DNA of 64,000 bases from CAZMRF01 sp964568735. GTDB lineage: Bacteria; Acidobacteriota; Polarisedimenticolia; JACPZX01. The stretch covers positions 1-64,000 of the forward strand of contig CAZMRF010000018.1 in the NCBI GenBank assembly GCA_964568735.1. Reading direction: 5' to 3'. The notes below the pieces were generated by a model that searched no databases, had not been told where the DNA came from, and was given only the letters and a program-made list of their open reading frames with translations. This document shows, piece by piece, positions 35,365 to 43,721 of the stretch; the first letter of the stretch is position 1; each line of letters opens with the position of its first letter. Made by a program: the position numbers and the translations under genes.

Positions 35365-35700
35365 ATGTCCCCCGATGGACGACTCGTGCAGGTCGAGATC
35401 TTCGGTCAGACCTACCGGCTCAGGGCGGACGAGGACCCCGAATACGTCACGACCCTCGCCTCCTACGTGGACGGCCGCATGAGGGAGGTCGCCCGCCAGA
35501 CGACGGCCGTCGACACGCTCAAGGTGGCGGTCCTGACGGCACTGAACATCGCCGACGATCATCTGCGGCTCAAGAAGGAGTCGGGCCCCTCCCCGGCCGC
35601 CCAGCCTCAACCCCTCCGCGCACCCAACGGCGGGCAGGGCGAGCTGGCCTCGCGGATCAGCGAGTGGAGCCAGATCCTCGATGAGGCTCTCGAAGGCTGA
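35365..35700 (+). CDS. zapA: Cell division protein ZapA
   Basis: The 111-aa protein has the ZapA pattern: VQVEIFGQTYRLRADEDPEYVTTLASYVDGRMREVARQ followed by a helix DTLKVAVLTALNIADDHLRLKK. ZapA bundles FtsZ filaments at mid-cell. TAGGAGG precedes the ATG. Its last 20 bases overlap the sirtuin gene. The pheT-zapA-6S RNA order is common in bacteria. Confidence 0.9.
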   Translation: MSPDGRLVQVEIFGQTYRLRADEDPEYVTTLASYVDGRMREVARQTTAVDTLKVAVLTALNIADDHLRLKKESGPSPAAQPQPLRAPNGGQGELASRISEWSQILDEALEG

Positions 35701-36412
35701 CGACGTCGTCGTCCTGACCGGCGCCGGCATCTCCCGCGAATCGGGCCTGCACACCTTCCGCGACGCGGACGGCATCTGGGCGAAGCACTCCATAGAGGAC
35801 GTGGCGACTCCCGGCGCCTGGCGCCGCGACCCCGGCCGCGTCCGGGAGTTCTACAACGCGCGCAGGCGTGACCTGCTCTCCCCCGCCGTGAAGCCCAACG
35901 CCGCCCACGCCGCCCTGGCGAAGCTGGAGCGGGAGCATGCCGGCTCCCTCCTCGTCGTCACGCAGAACGTGGACGATCTCCACGAGAGGGCCGGGACGAA
36001 GAGCCTCATCCACATGCACGGCGAGCTGCTCAAGTCACGCTGCTCGGAGACGGGCCGCATCCACGAGCAGCGCGGGGACATCACCGAAGCCGACCCGTGC
36101 TCGTGCTGCCGCCTGACCGGGACCCTCCGCCCCCACGTGGTCTGGTTCGGTGAGGTTCCGCTGGAGCTGGACCGGGTCTACCCCGCGCTCCGTTCCTGCG
36201 CGCTCTTCGCGGCGATCGGCACGTCGGGCGAGGTCTGGCCGGCGGCCGGATTCGTCGATGAGGTCCGCCGCTCGGGCCGGGCCCGCACGGTGGAGCTGAC
36301 GCTGGAGGCGACGGGGCTCACGCCCATCTTCGACGAGGCCGTCCACGGCCCCGCCACCACCCTCGTCCCCGCCTTCGTGGAGCGCCTTCTGGCCTCTGAC
36401 CGAGGTGAGTAG
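35681..36412 (+). CDS. cobB: NAD-dependent protein deacylase, sirtuin (CobB-like, class III features)
   Basis: The 243-aa sirtuin removes acyl groups from lysines using NAD. Visible motifs are VLTGAGISRESGLHTFRDADG, TQNVDDLHERAG and the catalytic His at 113 (IHMHGE). Cys residues around SRCSETGR and DPCSCCR are likely zinc ligands. Y58 and R61 in EFYNARRR match the Tyr/Arg pair that lets class III sirtuins such as E. coli CobB accept succinyl and malonyl groups. WFGEVPLELDRV follows. Its start overlaps zapA by 20 bases, so translation is probably coupled. This is an unusual neighbour for the zapA-6S region. Confidence 0.92.
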   Translation: MRLSKADDVVVLTGAGISRESGLHTFRDADGIWAKHSIEDVATPGAWRRDPGRVREFYNARRRDLLSPAVKPNAAHAALAKLEREHAGSLLVVTQNVDDLHERAGTKSLIHMHGELLKSRCSETGRIHEQRGDITEADPCSCCRLTGTLRPHVVWFGEVPLELDRVYPALRSCALFAAIGTSGEVWPAAGFVDEVRRSGRARTVELTLEATGLTPIFDEAVHGPATTLVPAFVERLLASDRGE

Positions 36413-36458
36413 TCGATCCCGGCGACCCTGCAGCACCGGGAGGCTGGCTCCCGTGCTA

Positions 36459-36488
36459 TTGACGACCTTCGGAGGATGGGCCTACAAT
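36459..36488 (+). promoter_or_regulatory. Strong sigma70-type promoter of 6S RNA
   Basis: TTGACG (36459-36464) and TACAAT (36483-36488) are separated by 18 bases. This is one of the best promoter matches in the window and starts transcription near 36495, at the predicted 5' end of 6S RNA. Confidence 0.75.
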
Positions 36489-36494
36489 CCGGCG

Positions 36495-36681
36495 TCTGGT
36501 TAGCCCGCTGCGCGGCCCGTGATGCACGGGGCCGCTTGAGCCAACACCACCGCAAGGGGGACCGCAGTACCTTCGCGGAGTGCATGCCCGGTACGCCGGG
36601 GAGCACGTACGCGAGGCCAGGTTCCCACCTGGGTCACCAGGTTCAAGGAAACCGGCACACGACCAAGCGGGGGGTAACCCG
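36495..36681 (+). ncRNA. ssrS: 6S RNA
   Basis: 6S RNA mimics an open promoter and sequesters sigma70 RNA polymerase. The candidate is about 187 bases long. The closing stem pairs GGTTA...CCCGC (from 36498) with GCGGG...GTAACC (to 36679). The apical arm has GCATGCCCGG-TACG-CCGGGGAGC, closely like the E. coli apical arm. The CAGGTTCAAGG segment resembles the E. coli 3' strand. It lies downstream of zapA, the classic ssrS position. Boundaries are approximate. The rest of the 438-base gap between the sirtuin and rny (36682-36850) shows no gene. Confidence 0.82.
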
Positions 36682-36696
36682 ACCCCCTCGGGGGTC
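36681..36696 (+). terminator. Hairpin at the 3' end of 6S RNA
   Basis: GACCCC and GGGGTC pair across a CTCG loop immediately after the closing stem of 6S RNA. There is no long T run, so termination may be weak or processing may occur here. Confidence 0.45.
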
Positions 36697-36850
36697 TGTC
36701 CGGACCATGGCGCGAGACCGAGCCATGAGCCGGACCGGCCCACGGACCGCCATCCACCGGGACAAGCGACCCGCCGTCGTGCGGCGACTGCGGCTCGCGA
36801 GCCCTGGCTTCACGACCCAGGCCATGACCCGGACCGGCTCTTAGCCCCTC

Positions 36851-38426
36851 ATGTCACTCCCCGTCGCGATCCTCCTGGGGCTGATCCTGGCCGCCTTCGC
36901 CCTCGTCGTCGATCACTTCATCCGGGCCTCCATTCGGAGGAAGCGTCTGGCCGAAGGGCGGGAGCGCGCCGCCGCCGTGATGGAGAAGGCCGAGCGCGAC
37001 GCGAAGTCCCGCCTCGAGGAGGCGGAGCTGGAGGCCCGCCTCAAGGTCTCCGAGGCCCTCGACCGTGCCGAGAAGGAATCCGCCGCGCGCGCGCGGATCC
37101 TCGAGGAGACCGCCTCGAGCCTCGAAGCCCGGGACCGGAACCTGCAGCGCAAGACGCAGCTCTACGAGGAGCGCCTCTCCCAGGTGGAATCGCGCGACGC
37201 CGCCCTCACCGAGGCCGAGGCGCGCACGACGCAGATGAAGCAGAGCCTCGAGAAGTCCATCGCCGAGCAGCGGGCGCGCCTCGAGCAGATCTCGGGCTAT
37301 TCCTCGGCGATGGCGAAGAACGAGCTCATGAGGGACATGGAGACCGAGGCCCGCCACGATGCGGCCATCCGGATCCAGCGCGTCGAGGAGGAGTCGCGCG
37401 AGAGGGCGGCCGAGCAGGCGCGCTGGGTGATCACGCAGGCGATGCAGCGCTACCGCCCGCCCCAGGTGGCCGAGTCCACCGTGACCGTCGTGGACCTGCC
37501 CGGCGACGACATGAAGGCGCGCATCATCGGGCGCGAGGGAAGGAACATCCGCGCCATCGAGATGTCGATGGGGGTGGACCTCATCATCGACGACACGCCC
37601 CGCGCGATCGTCCTCTCCTCCTTCAATCCCATCCGGCGCGCCGTGGCGAAGATCGCCCTCGAGAAGCTCATCGAGGACGGCCGGATCCACCCGGCCCGCA
37701 TCGAAGAGGTCGTCACGAAGGTGAAGGAGGANNNNNNNNNNGGACTTCGACCGGATCGTCTCCGAGCAGGGCGAGGCGGCGGCGCTGGAGCTGGGGCTGC
37801 ACGACCTCAACCCGCGCCTCTTCAGGCTCACGGGGCGCCTGGGGTACATGTCTTTCCACGGGCAGAATCTGCTCCAGCACAGCCTCGAGGTGGCCCAGGT
37901 GGCCTCGGGCATCGGGAGCCTTCTGGGCGTGAGCGCCGACACGGCCCGGCGGGCCGGCTTCCTGCACAAGGTCGGCTTCGCCGAAGAGGACGGCCCCGAC
38001 CGATCTCCCCTTCTCGCCTCCGCGGAGGCCGTCCAGAGGCTCGGCGAGGCCGAGCCCGTCGTCCACTGCATCCAGTCCCTCTACGGCCTCGTCGCCCCCC
38101 GCACGATGGAAGCCGTGATCCTCGAGGTGGCCGAGAACGTCTCGACCTCCCGCCCCGGCGCCATCCGGGAGATGTTCCAGGACTACATCCAGCGGCTGAC
38201 CGGCGTCGAGGAGATCGCGCGGTCCTTCCCGGGCGTGAAGGAGGCCTACGCGATGCGGGCCGGCCGCGAGGTGAGAGTCCTCGTGGAGCCCGAGAAGCTC
38301 GGCGACCGTGAAGTTGTCTGGCTCTCGCGCGACATCGCGCGGAAGATCGAAGAGAGCCTCTCCTATCCCGGCCAGATCCGCGTCAGCGTGTTCCGCGAAA
38401 CCCGCTCCGTGGACTTCGCGATGTAG
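36851..38426 (+). CDS. rny: Ribonuclease Y homologue with degenerate HD domain, interrupted by an assembly gap
   Basis: RNase Y is a membrane-tethered endoribonuclease that initiates mRNA decay. The N-terminal membrane helix (LPVAILLGLILAAFALVVD), a long coiled coil (about 25-195) and the KH domain (DMKARIIGREGRNIRAIEM, GVDLIIDDTP) are normal. Ten N bases at 37732-37741 break the frame, so the true gap is 9 bases or another multiple of three. After it the HD region keeps QHSLEVA, but the family motif LLHDIGKA reads FLHKVGFA. The later HHGD reads SLYG, and the ADALSA segment reads AENVST. The metal site therefore appears lost, while the C-terminal part (AGREVRVLVEPEKL) is well conserved. Confidence 0.88.
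37732..37741. other. Assembly gap (10 N)
   Basis: Ten undetermined bases lie inside rny. Reading frames on the two sides disagree by one base relative to this spacing, so the N count is a placeholder and not the true length. Confidence 0.98.
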
Positions 38427-38434
38427 GAGATCGG

Positions 38435-39826
38435 GTGGCGCAGAGAACCCTCCCCGAGCCCGACAAGGACGAGCCCCGGGCGCACGGCTCCCGTTCCCGC
38501 CCCTTCACCGTCTCCGATCTCAACGCCCTGGCCCGCGAGATGCTCGAGGCGCGCTTCTCCTCCGTCTTCCTCGTGGGCGAGATCTCGAACTTCAAGGCCC
38601 ACGGCTCGGGCCACTGGTATTTCACCTTGAAGGACGAGCGCGCCCAGGTCGGCGCCGCGATGTTCCGCTACACGAACAGGCTCATCCGATTCAAGCCGGC
38701 CGACGGGATGAAGGTCCTCGTCCGGGGGAGCATCGGGCTCTACGAGCCGCGGGGCCATTACCAGGTCGTGGTGGAGACGATGGAGCCCGTCGGCGTGGGC
38801 GAGCTGCAGGCCGCCTTCGAGGAGCTCAAGAGCCGCCTCCGCGCGGAGGGGCTCTTCGACGATGGGCGCAAGCGGCCCCTTCCCGCCCTGCCCCGCTACA
38901 TCGGTGTGGCCACCTCTCCCACGGGAGCTGCCGTGAGGGACATCCTCCGCGTCCTCGAGCGCCGGGGAGCCGACCTGCACGTGCTGATCGCGCCCTGCCG
39001 CGTGCAGGGAGCGGAGGCGGGCGGCGAGATCGTCGAAGCCATCCGCCTCCTCGACGCCCGCCCGGAGGTGGAGGTCATCATCGTGGGGCGGGGGGGCGGC
39101 AGCCTCGAGGATCTCTGGGCCTTCAACGAGGAGCCCGTGGCGCGGGCCATCGCGGCGACGAGGGTCCCCGTCGTCTCCGCCGTCGGCCACGAGGTGGACT
39201 TCACCATCGCGGACTTCGTCGCCGACGTGCGCGCACCCACTCCCTCCGCGGCCGCGGAGATCGTATTGAAGTCCCGCGATGAGCTCGCGGCCCGCGTGGC
39301 CCACGCGGCTTCGGGCCTCGCCCGCTCGGCGACGATCCTCCTCGGAGAGAGGCGGGCGCGCCTCGAGCGGGCCGCGGGCAGCCGCGCCCTGATCGGCGTG
39401 GAGTCCCGCCTGAGGGAGAGCCTCCAGACCGTGGACGATCTCTCCGGCCGGCTCGCGAGGTCCGGCCTCGCGATGATCGAGTCCGCCCGGAGCCGCCTCA
39501 GCCTGGCGGGGCAGAGGCTCTCGCCGAGGAGCCTCCGTGCCGAGGTGCGATCGAGGCGCGCGCGGCTGGCCGGCGTCGTCTCCACGCTCGAGGGGGCCGT
39601 GCGGGCCCGCCTGGCCGTACAGCGCGAGAGGCTGGGCCGCTCCGCGGGGCGGCTCGAGAGCCTCTCGCCGCTCGGGGTGCTGGAACGGGGGTATGCCATC
39701 TGTCATGATGCGGCCACGGGCGCGATCCTCCGCGAGGCCGTCCCCTCCCTCCAGGGGCGTGATGTCCGCGTCCGGCTCCATCGCGGGGCGCTCCGTTGCG
39801 AAGTGACGCGGGTCGAGGAGCCCTAG
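38435..39826 (+). CDS. xseA: Exodeoxyribonuclease VII large subunit
   Basis: The 463-aa XseA is the catalytic subunit of exonuclease VII, which degrades single-stranded DNA. The N-terminal OB fold (FTVSDLNALAREMLEARFSSVFLVGEISNFKAHGSGHWYFTLKDE) is followed by the catalytic domain with TSPTGAAVRDILRVLERR, IIVGRGGGSLEDLWAFNEE, AVGHEVDFTIADFVADVRAPTPSAAAE. A long helical C-terminal region and a terminal GALRCEVTRVEE strand complete the protein. The GTG start is preceded by AGGAG, eight bases after the rny stop. Confidence 0.97.
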   Translation: MAQRTLPEPDKDEPRAHGSRSRPFTVSDLNALAREMLEARFSSVFLVGEISNFKAHGSGHWYFTLKDERAQVGAAMFRYTNRLIRFKPADGMKVLVRGSIGLYEPRGHYQVVVETMEPVGVGELQAAFEELKSRLRAEGLFDDGRKRPLPALPRYIGVATSPTGAAVRDILRVLERRGADLHVLIAPCRVQGAEAGGEIVEAIRLLDARPEVEVIIVGRGGGSLEDLWAFNEEPVARAIAATRVPVVSAVGHEVDFTIADFVADVRAPTPSAAAEIVLKSRDELAARVAHAASGLARSATILLGERRARLERAAGSRALIGVESRLRESLQTVDDLSGRLARSGLAMIESARSRLSLAGQRLSPRSLRAEVRSRRARLAGVVSTLEGAVRARLAVQRERLGRSAGRLESLSPLGVLERGYAICHDAATGAILREAVPSLQGRDVRVRLHRGALRCEVTRVEEP

Positions 39827-39835
39827 GAGCCTGAG

Positions 39836-40078
39836 TTGGCGACCAAAGAGATCAAGTTCGAGTCGGCCCTGACCCGCCTCGAGGAGATCGTCGGGAAGCT
39901 CGAGGAGGGCGAGATGTCCCTCGAAGACTCGTTGAAGCTCTTCGAGGAAGGTGTCCGGCTCTCCCGGCTCTGCGACCAGAAGCTGCAGGCCGCGGAGCGC
40001 CGCATCGAGATCCTCATGAAGGACTCCGAGGGGAAGATCACCCCGATGCCCTTCGAGCCCCAGGAGAGCGGCGACTGA
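39836..40078 (+). CDS. xseB: Exodeoxyribonuclease VII small subunit
   Basis: The 80-aa protein matches XseB: KFESALTRLEEIVGKLEEGEMSLEDSLKLFEEGVRLSRLCDQKLQAAERRIEIL. Several copies coat XseA. The TTG start follows GGAG at six bases, and xseA ends nine bases upstream. Confidence 0.96.
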   Translation: MATKEIKFESALTRLEEIVGKLEEGEMSLEDSLKLFEEGVRLSRLCDQKLQAAERRIEILMKDSEGKITPMPFEPQESGD

Positions 40079-40083
40079 TCGCG

Positions 40084-40965
40084 TTGCAAGAGCGCCTGAC
40101 GCCGCTGCGCCAGAAAATCAACGCGGCGCTCGATCGCCTCACCCAGGCCGATCGAACCACGCGCCCCGCCCTCGGCGAGGCGCTGCGCTACGCGGTCCTC
40201 GGCGAGGGCAAGCGGCTCCGGCCCATCCTCCTTCTCGCCTCGGGCCGGGCGGCCGGAGGCCGCGAGGAGGATCTCCTCGAGGCGGCCTGCGCCCTGGAGA
40301 TGATCCACGCCTTCTCCCTGGTCCACGACGATCTGCCTGCTCTCGATGACGACGAGCTGCGGCGAGGCCGGCCGACCCTGCACGTGAAGTTCGGCGAGGC
40401 CGAAGCCATCCTGGCCGGCGACGCCCTCCTGAACCTCGCCTTCCAGATCCTCGCCCGCTATCCGGAAGGAGACGCCTTCGCGCCGCGCAAGATCGCGGCC
40501 CTGCGCGTGGTCGCCGAGGCGGTCGGCCTCTCCGGCATGATCGGCGGGCAGGCGATGGACCTGGCGTTCGAGGGGCGGGCTGCAACGGCGATGGAGCTCA
40601 CGACGATCCACGGCATGAAGACAGGGGCGCTCATCACCGCCTCCTGCACGGCCGGCGGGCTCCTCGCGGGCGGCTCGGCGAGCGGGATCCGGACCCTGGA
40701 GCGCTACGGGAAGGCCCTCGGCCTGGCCTTCCAGATCACGGACGACATCCTCGACGTGGAGGGAACCGCCGAGCAGATCGGCAAGTCCCCCGGCAAGGAC
40801 CGCCGCGCGGGGAAGGCCACCTTCCCAGCCATCCACGGGCTGGAACGCTCCCGCGAGATGGCCTCCGCCCGCGCCTCCGAGGCCGTCCAATCGATCGAGG
40901 GCTTCGGCGAGGCGGGCTCGCTCCTGCGTGAGATCGCGGAGTGGGTAACCACCCGCAGCCGCTGA
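40084..40965 (+). CDS. ispA: Polyprenyl (farnesyl/geranylgeranyl) diphosphate synthase
   Basis: The 293-aa enzyme elongates isoprenoid chains from IPP and DMAPP. The first Asp-rich motif is HDDLPALDDDELRRG (the DDx4D bacterial form). The second is FQITDDILDVEG. GEGKRLRPIL and GQAMDLAFEG are also present. Position after xseAB is classic for ispA, but the usual partner dxs does not follow. A TTG start is used. Product length cannot be read from the sequence alone. Confidence 0.92.
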   Translation: MQERLTPLRQKINAALDRLTQADRTTRPALGEALRYAVLGEGKRLRPILLLASGRAAGGREEDLLEAACALEMIHAFSLVHDDLPALDDDELRRGRPTLHVKFGEAEAILAGDALLNLAFQILARYPEGDAFAPRKIAALRVVAEAVGLSGMIGGQAMDLAFEGRAATAMELTTIHGMKTGALITASCTAGGLLAGGSASGIRTLERYGKALGLAFQITDDILDVEGTAEQIGKSPGKDRRAGKATFPAIHGLERSREMASARASEAVQSIEGFGEAGSLLREIAEWVTTRSR

Positions 40966-40993
40966 ACAGCAGACCACGACTCGGAATCACGAC

Positions 40994-41022
40994 AGAATCC
41001 CAGGTGCATCGAGCACCGCGCG
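40994..41022. repeat. 29-base hairpin repeat, copy 2 (possible bidirectional terminator)
   Basis: This block is identical to that at 14441-14469 except for one base. It includes the GGTGC-ATCGA-GCACC hairpin and again lies between convergent genes, 29 bases after the ispA stop. Confidence 0.7.
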
Positions 41023-41045
41023 CAAAGGCAACCCGCACGGGCAGG

Positions 41046-41807
41046 TCAGCCGGGACGCGTGCCCACGGCGAAGAGCTGGGCGCCACGCCGCGGTGAGTTG
41101 ATCCGGAAGGCGGCGCGCAGCGCGAAGCAGACGAGCTTCTCGCCGGGGCCGTAGGCGCGATCGCTGAAGCGGCTCATCGTGGCGTCGGGATCCCGGTTCG
41201 CCCACCACTTCGAGAGATCGTGGAAGGGCCATCCGCAGTTCCAGGCCTTCTCCACCTTCCAGCCCGCTTCCCTCATCAGGGATTCCATCTCGCCGGCGGT
41301 GAAGTGGCGCAGGTGGCCCACCCTGCGCTCCGTCTCCCTCAGCGGCCCGCTCTGCGTCGAGAGCAGGAGCCTCCCGTGGCCGGGCGCCGCGAGGGCGAGC
41401 GCCGAGCGCAGGAACCTCGCCGGATGGTGCAGGTGCTCGACGATCTCCGAGGCCACCACGGCGTCGAAGCGGCCCGCCTGCGCCGGGTGGATGGCATCGG
41501 GAAGCTCCAGGTCCACGGACTGCCACTCGATCCCCGGCATCGCGGCGCGATTGGCCTCGATCTGCCTCTCCGAGAGATCGATCCCGGCGAGCTCGACGCC
41601 CGGCCAGGCCGATGCGATCTCCGCCAGGAGCTGGCCGCCCCCGCAACCCAGGTCCACGACTCTCAGGGGGGGCGCCTCGGCCAGCAGCTCGAGCAGCGTT
41701 GCCACCCTCTGACGGGGCGCCGCCATCCGACGCCAGTAGTCCTGGAGGCCGGGTGGCGTGCTCCCGTAGTAGTCGCGGTTGACGTCGGCGCGGGATTCGA
41801 CCCTCAC
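41046..41807 (-). CDS. SAM-dependent class I methyltransferase
   Basis: The 253-aa protein shows the Rossmann SAM motif VVDLGCGGGQLLAEIA, with ELAGIDLSERQIEAN and FDAVVASEIVEHLHHPARFL. A later region (RHFTAGEMESLMREAGWKVEKAWNCGWPFHDL) is like that of lipid or sugar O-methyltransferases. The GTG start overlaps the asnB stop (GTGA). With asnB and a GT2 gene upstream, it probably modifies a surface glycan. The substrate is not determinable. Confidence 0.8.
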   Translation of the reverse strand: MRVESRADVNRDYYGSTPPGLQDYWRRMAAPRQRVATLLELLAEAPPLRVVDLGCGGGQLLAEIASAWPGVELAGIDLSERQIEANRAAMPGIEWQSVDLELPDAIHPAQAGRFDAVVASEIVEHLHHPARFLRSALALAAPGHGRLLLSTQSGPLRETERRVGHLRHFTAGEMESLMREAGWKVEKAWNCGWPFHDLSKWWANRDPDATMSRFSDRAYGPGEKLVCFALRAAFRINSPRRGAQLFAVGTRPG

Positions 41808-43711
41808 GGCAGCCCCAGCCCCGGCGGCCGCCGGTCGCGCAGCGTGTCGTGCCACAGCGTGAAGAGGAGGAGGTTGAAGAGCAGCTTCCGGTTGTCGCGC
41901 CTCCCCTTCCAGTGATCGTCGACCAGGCGTGACACGTAGTCGCTTCGGAAGAGGCCGAGGCTTCGCATCCGCTCGGGCGAGAGCGCGTCGCCGAGAAGCT
42001 CTTTCAGCTCTCCGCGGAACCACTTGCCGAGGGGGGTGCCGAAGCCCTTCTTCGGCCGGCGGATGACGGCCTCGGGGAGCCTCCCTTCCGCGTAGATCTT
42101 CATGATCCGCTTGAACTGGCGGCCGCGCACCTTCCTGTCGGGCGGCAGCGCGCGGGCGAAGGCGACCATGTCGGGATCCAGGAAGGGAACGCGGACCTCC
42201 AGCGCGCTCGCCATGCTCGCGCGATCCACCTTCACGAGGACGCCATCCTGGAGGTAGAACCGCTGATCGGAGCGCAGCAGCCGTTCGAGGCTCCCCGCCC
42301 CGTTCGCGGCGGCGGACGGCTCGTGCAGCATCGACTCGAGCCGTGCCTGCATGCCGGGATCCCATGTGGTCATGAGCCTGGGCAGATCCTCGGGGGCGAA
42401 CGAGCCGAGCCATCGCGCGTTGCGCAGGATCGGATCCGGGTGAATCCCCTCGAGGAGCTTCTTCACCCGGAAATCCAGCGAGAAGTTGTCGTAGCTCACC
42501 GGCATCGTCGCGTGCGCGGCGCGAGCCAGGGCGCGCCCCCACGACGCAGGCATCCGCCCGAGCCAGCCCGTTCCCGCGGCCGCGCGGTAGGTGGGATAGC
42601 CGCCGAACAGCTCATCGGCTCCATCGCCCGAGAGGACCACCTTCACGTGTGACCGCGCGAAGCGGCACAGCAGGTAAGTCGGGAAGATCGAGCCGTCGGC
42701 GACGGGCTCGCAGGCCACGTGGGGCACCCGTGGAAGAAAGTCCAGGAGGCTCTTCGGGCCGAGGATCTCCATGTGATGGCGGCTCCCGACAGAGCGCGCC
42801 ACGTCGCTGAAGAAGCGCGACTCGTCGAAGGAGGGATCCTCGAAGCCGATGGAGAAGGTGTCGACGGGCGCGCCGGTCACCTCCGTGGCGACCTTCGCGA
42901 TCGTGGAGGAATCGATCCCGCCGGAGAGGAAGACTCCCACCGGCACGTCGGCGACGAGCTGGCGCTTCACCGCCTGGCGGACCAGCCTCCCGTACTCGCG
43001 CACGTCCTGTTCGAGGGGGCGCTCCACGGGCGAGGCCGACTCCGGCAGCGAGGTATACCTGGACGTCTCGCGGCGGCCGCCTTCCGTGACATGGAGCAGG
43101 TGGCCCTCGCGGAGCTTGCGGACCCCGCGCACCATCGCCAGGGGAGCCGGGACGAAATCGAGCTGGAGGTAGGCCTGCAGCGCCGCGGGATCGATCTCGG
43201 GCGGGAGGATCCCGGTTCGCGCCAGCGCCTTCATCTCGGATGCGAAGAAGACCTCGGCTCCCCGCTCGGCGTAGTAGAGAGGCTTGATGCCCATGGGATC
43301 CCGGATCAGGAAGTAGTCCCCGCTCGCGGCGTCGTAGAGGCAGAAAGCGAAGATCCCGTTGAGCCTGTCGAAGGCCGATCGGCCGTGGAGCAGGTACTGG
43401 TTGAGGATCACTTCCGTGTCCGACGTGGAGACGAGCCGGACCCCGGCGTCGAGGCACTCCTGCCGCAGCTCGCGGTAGTTGTAGATCTCTCCGTTGAAGG
43501 TGATGCAGGCCCGCCTCTGCGCGTCCCACATCGGCTGGGCTCCCTTCTCGCTCAGGTCGATGATGCTCAACCTCAAATGACCCAGGACGCCGGTGGGCAG
43601 GCGCTCCATCCCCTCGCCGTCCGGACCCCTGTGGCGCAGGAACTCGCGCATCGTGGCGAGCACGTCGGTGTAGTCGCGCGCGGGGTGCAGGACGCCGTAG
43701 ATGCCGCACAT
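41804..43711 (-). CDS. asnB: Asparagine synthase (glutamine-hydrolysing)
   Basis: The 635-aa protein has an N-terminal class II glutamine amidotransferase domain with nucleophile Cys2 (MCGIYGVLHP), RHRGPDGEG and FNGEIYNYREL. The C-terminal ATP-PPase domain carries VFLSGGIDSS and VVLSGDGADELFGGYPTY. AsnB-type enzymes in glycan clusters often amidate surface sugars or precursors instead of making free asparagine. The neighbours (GT2 upstream, methyltransferase downstream) fit that use, although ordinary asparagine synthesis cannot be excluded. Confidence 0.92.
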   Translation of the reverse strand: MCGIYGVLHPARDYTDVLATMREFLRHRGPDGEGMERLPTGVLGHLRLSIIDLSEKGAQPMWDAQRRACITFNGEIYNYRELRQECLDAGVRLVSTSDTEVILNQYLLHGRSAFDRLNGIFAFCLYDAASGDYFLIRDPMGIKPLYYAERGAEVFFASEMKALARTGILPPEIDPAALQAYLQLDFVPAPLAMVRGVRKLREGHLLHVTEGGRRETSRYTSLPESASPVERPLEQDVREYGRLVRQAVKRQLVADVPVGVFLSGGIDSSTIAKVATEVTGAPVDTFSIGFEDPSFDESRFFSDVARSVGSRHHMEILGPKSLLDFLPRVPHVACEPVADGSIFPTYLLCRFARSHVKVVLSGDGADELFGGYPTYRAAAGTGWLGRMPASWGRALARAAHATMPVSYDNFSLDFRVKKLLEGIHPDPILRNARWLGSFAPEDLPRLMTTWDPGMQARLESMLHEPSAAANGAGSLERLLRSDQRFYLQDGVLVKVDRASMASALEVRVPFLDPDMVAFARALPPDRKVRGRQFKRIMKIYAEGRLPEAVIRRPKKGFGTPLGKWFRGELKELLGDALSPERMRSLGLFRSDYVSRLVDDHWKGRRDNRKLLFNLLLFTLWHDTLRDRRPPGLGLP

Positions 43712-43721
43712 GCGCGCAGCC

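Noticed and set aside
36495..36850. tmRNA (ssrA) as an alternative for the structured RNA
   Set aside because: There is no tRNA-like Ala acceptor end or tag reading frame. The closing stem, apical arm and zapA linkage fit 6S RNA better.
37742..38426. RNase Y HD loss explained by the adjacent N gap
   Set aside because: The altered residues lie well downstream of the gap (about 37960-38150) in a continuous frame with good similarity on both sides, so the gap itself cannot account for them.
41804..42542. Longer methyltransferase frame overlapping asnB
   Set aside because: The upstream part is a shadow of asnB. GTG at 41807 gives the correct start overlapping the asnB stop.
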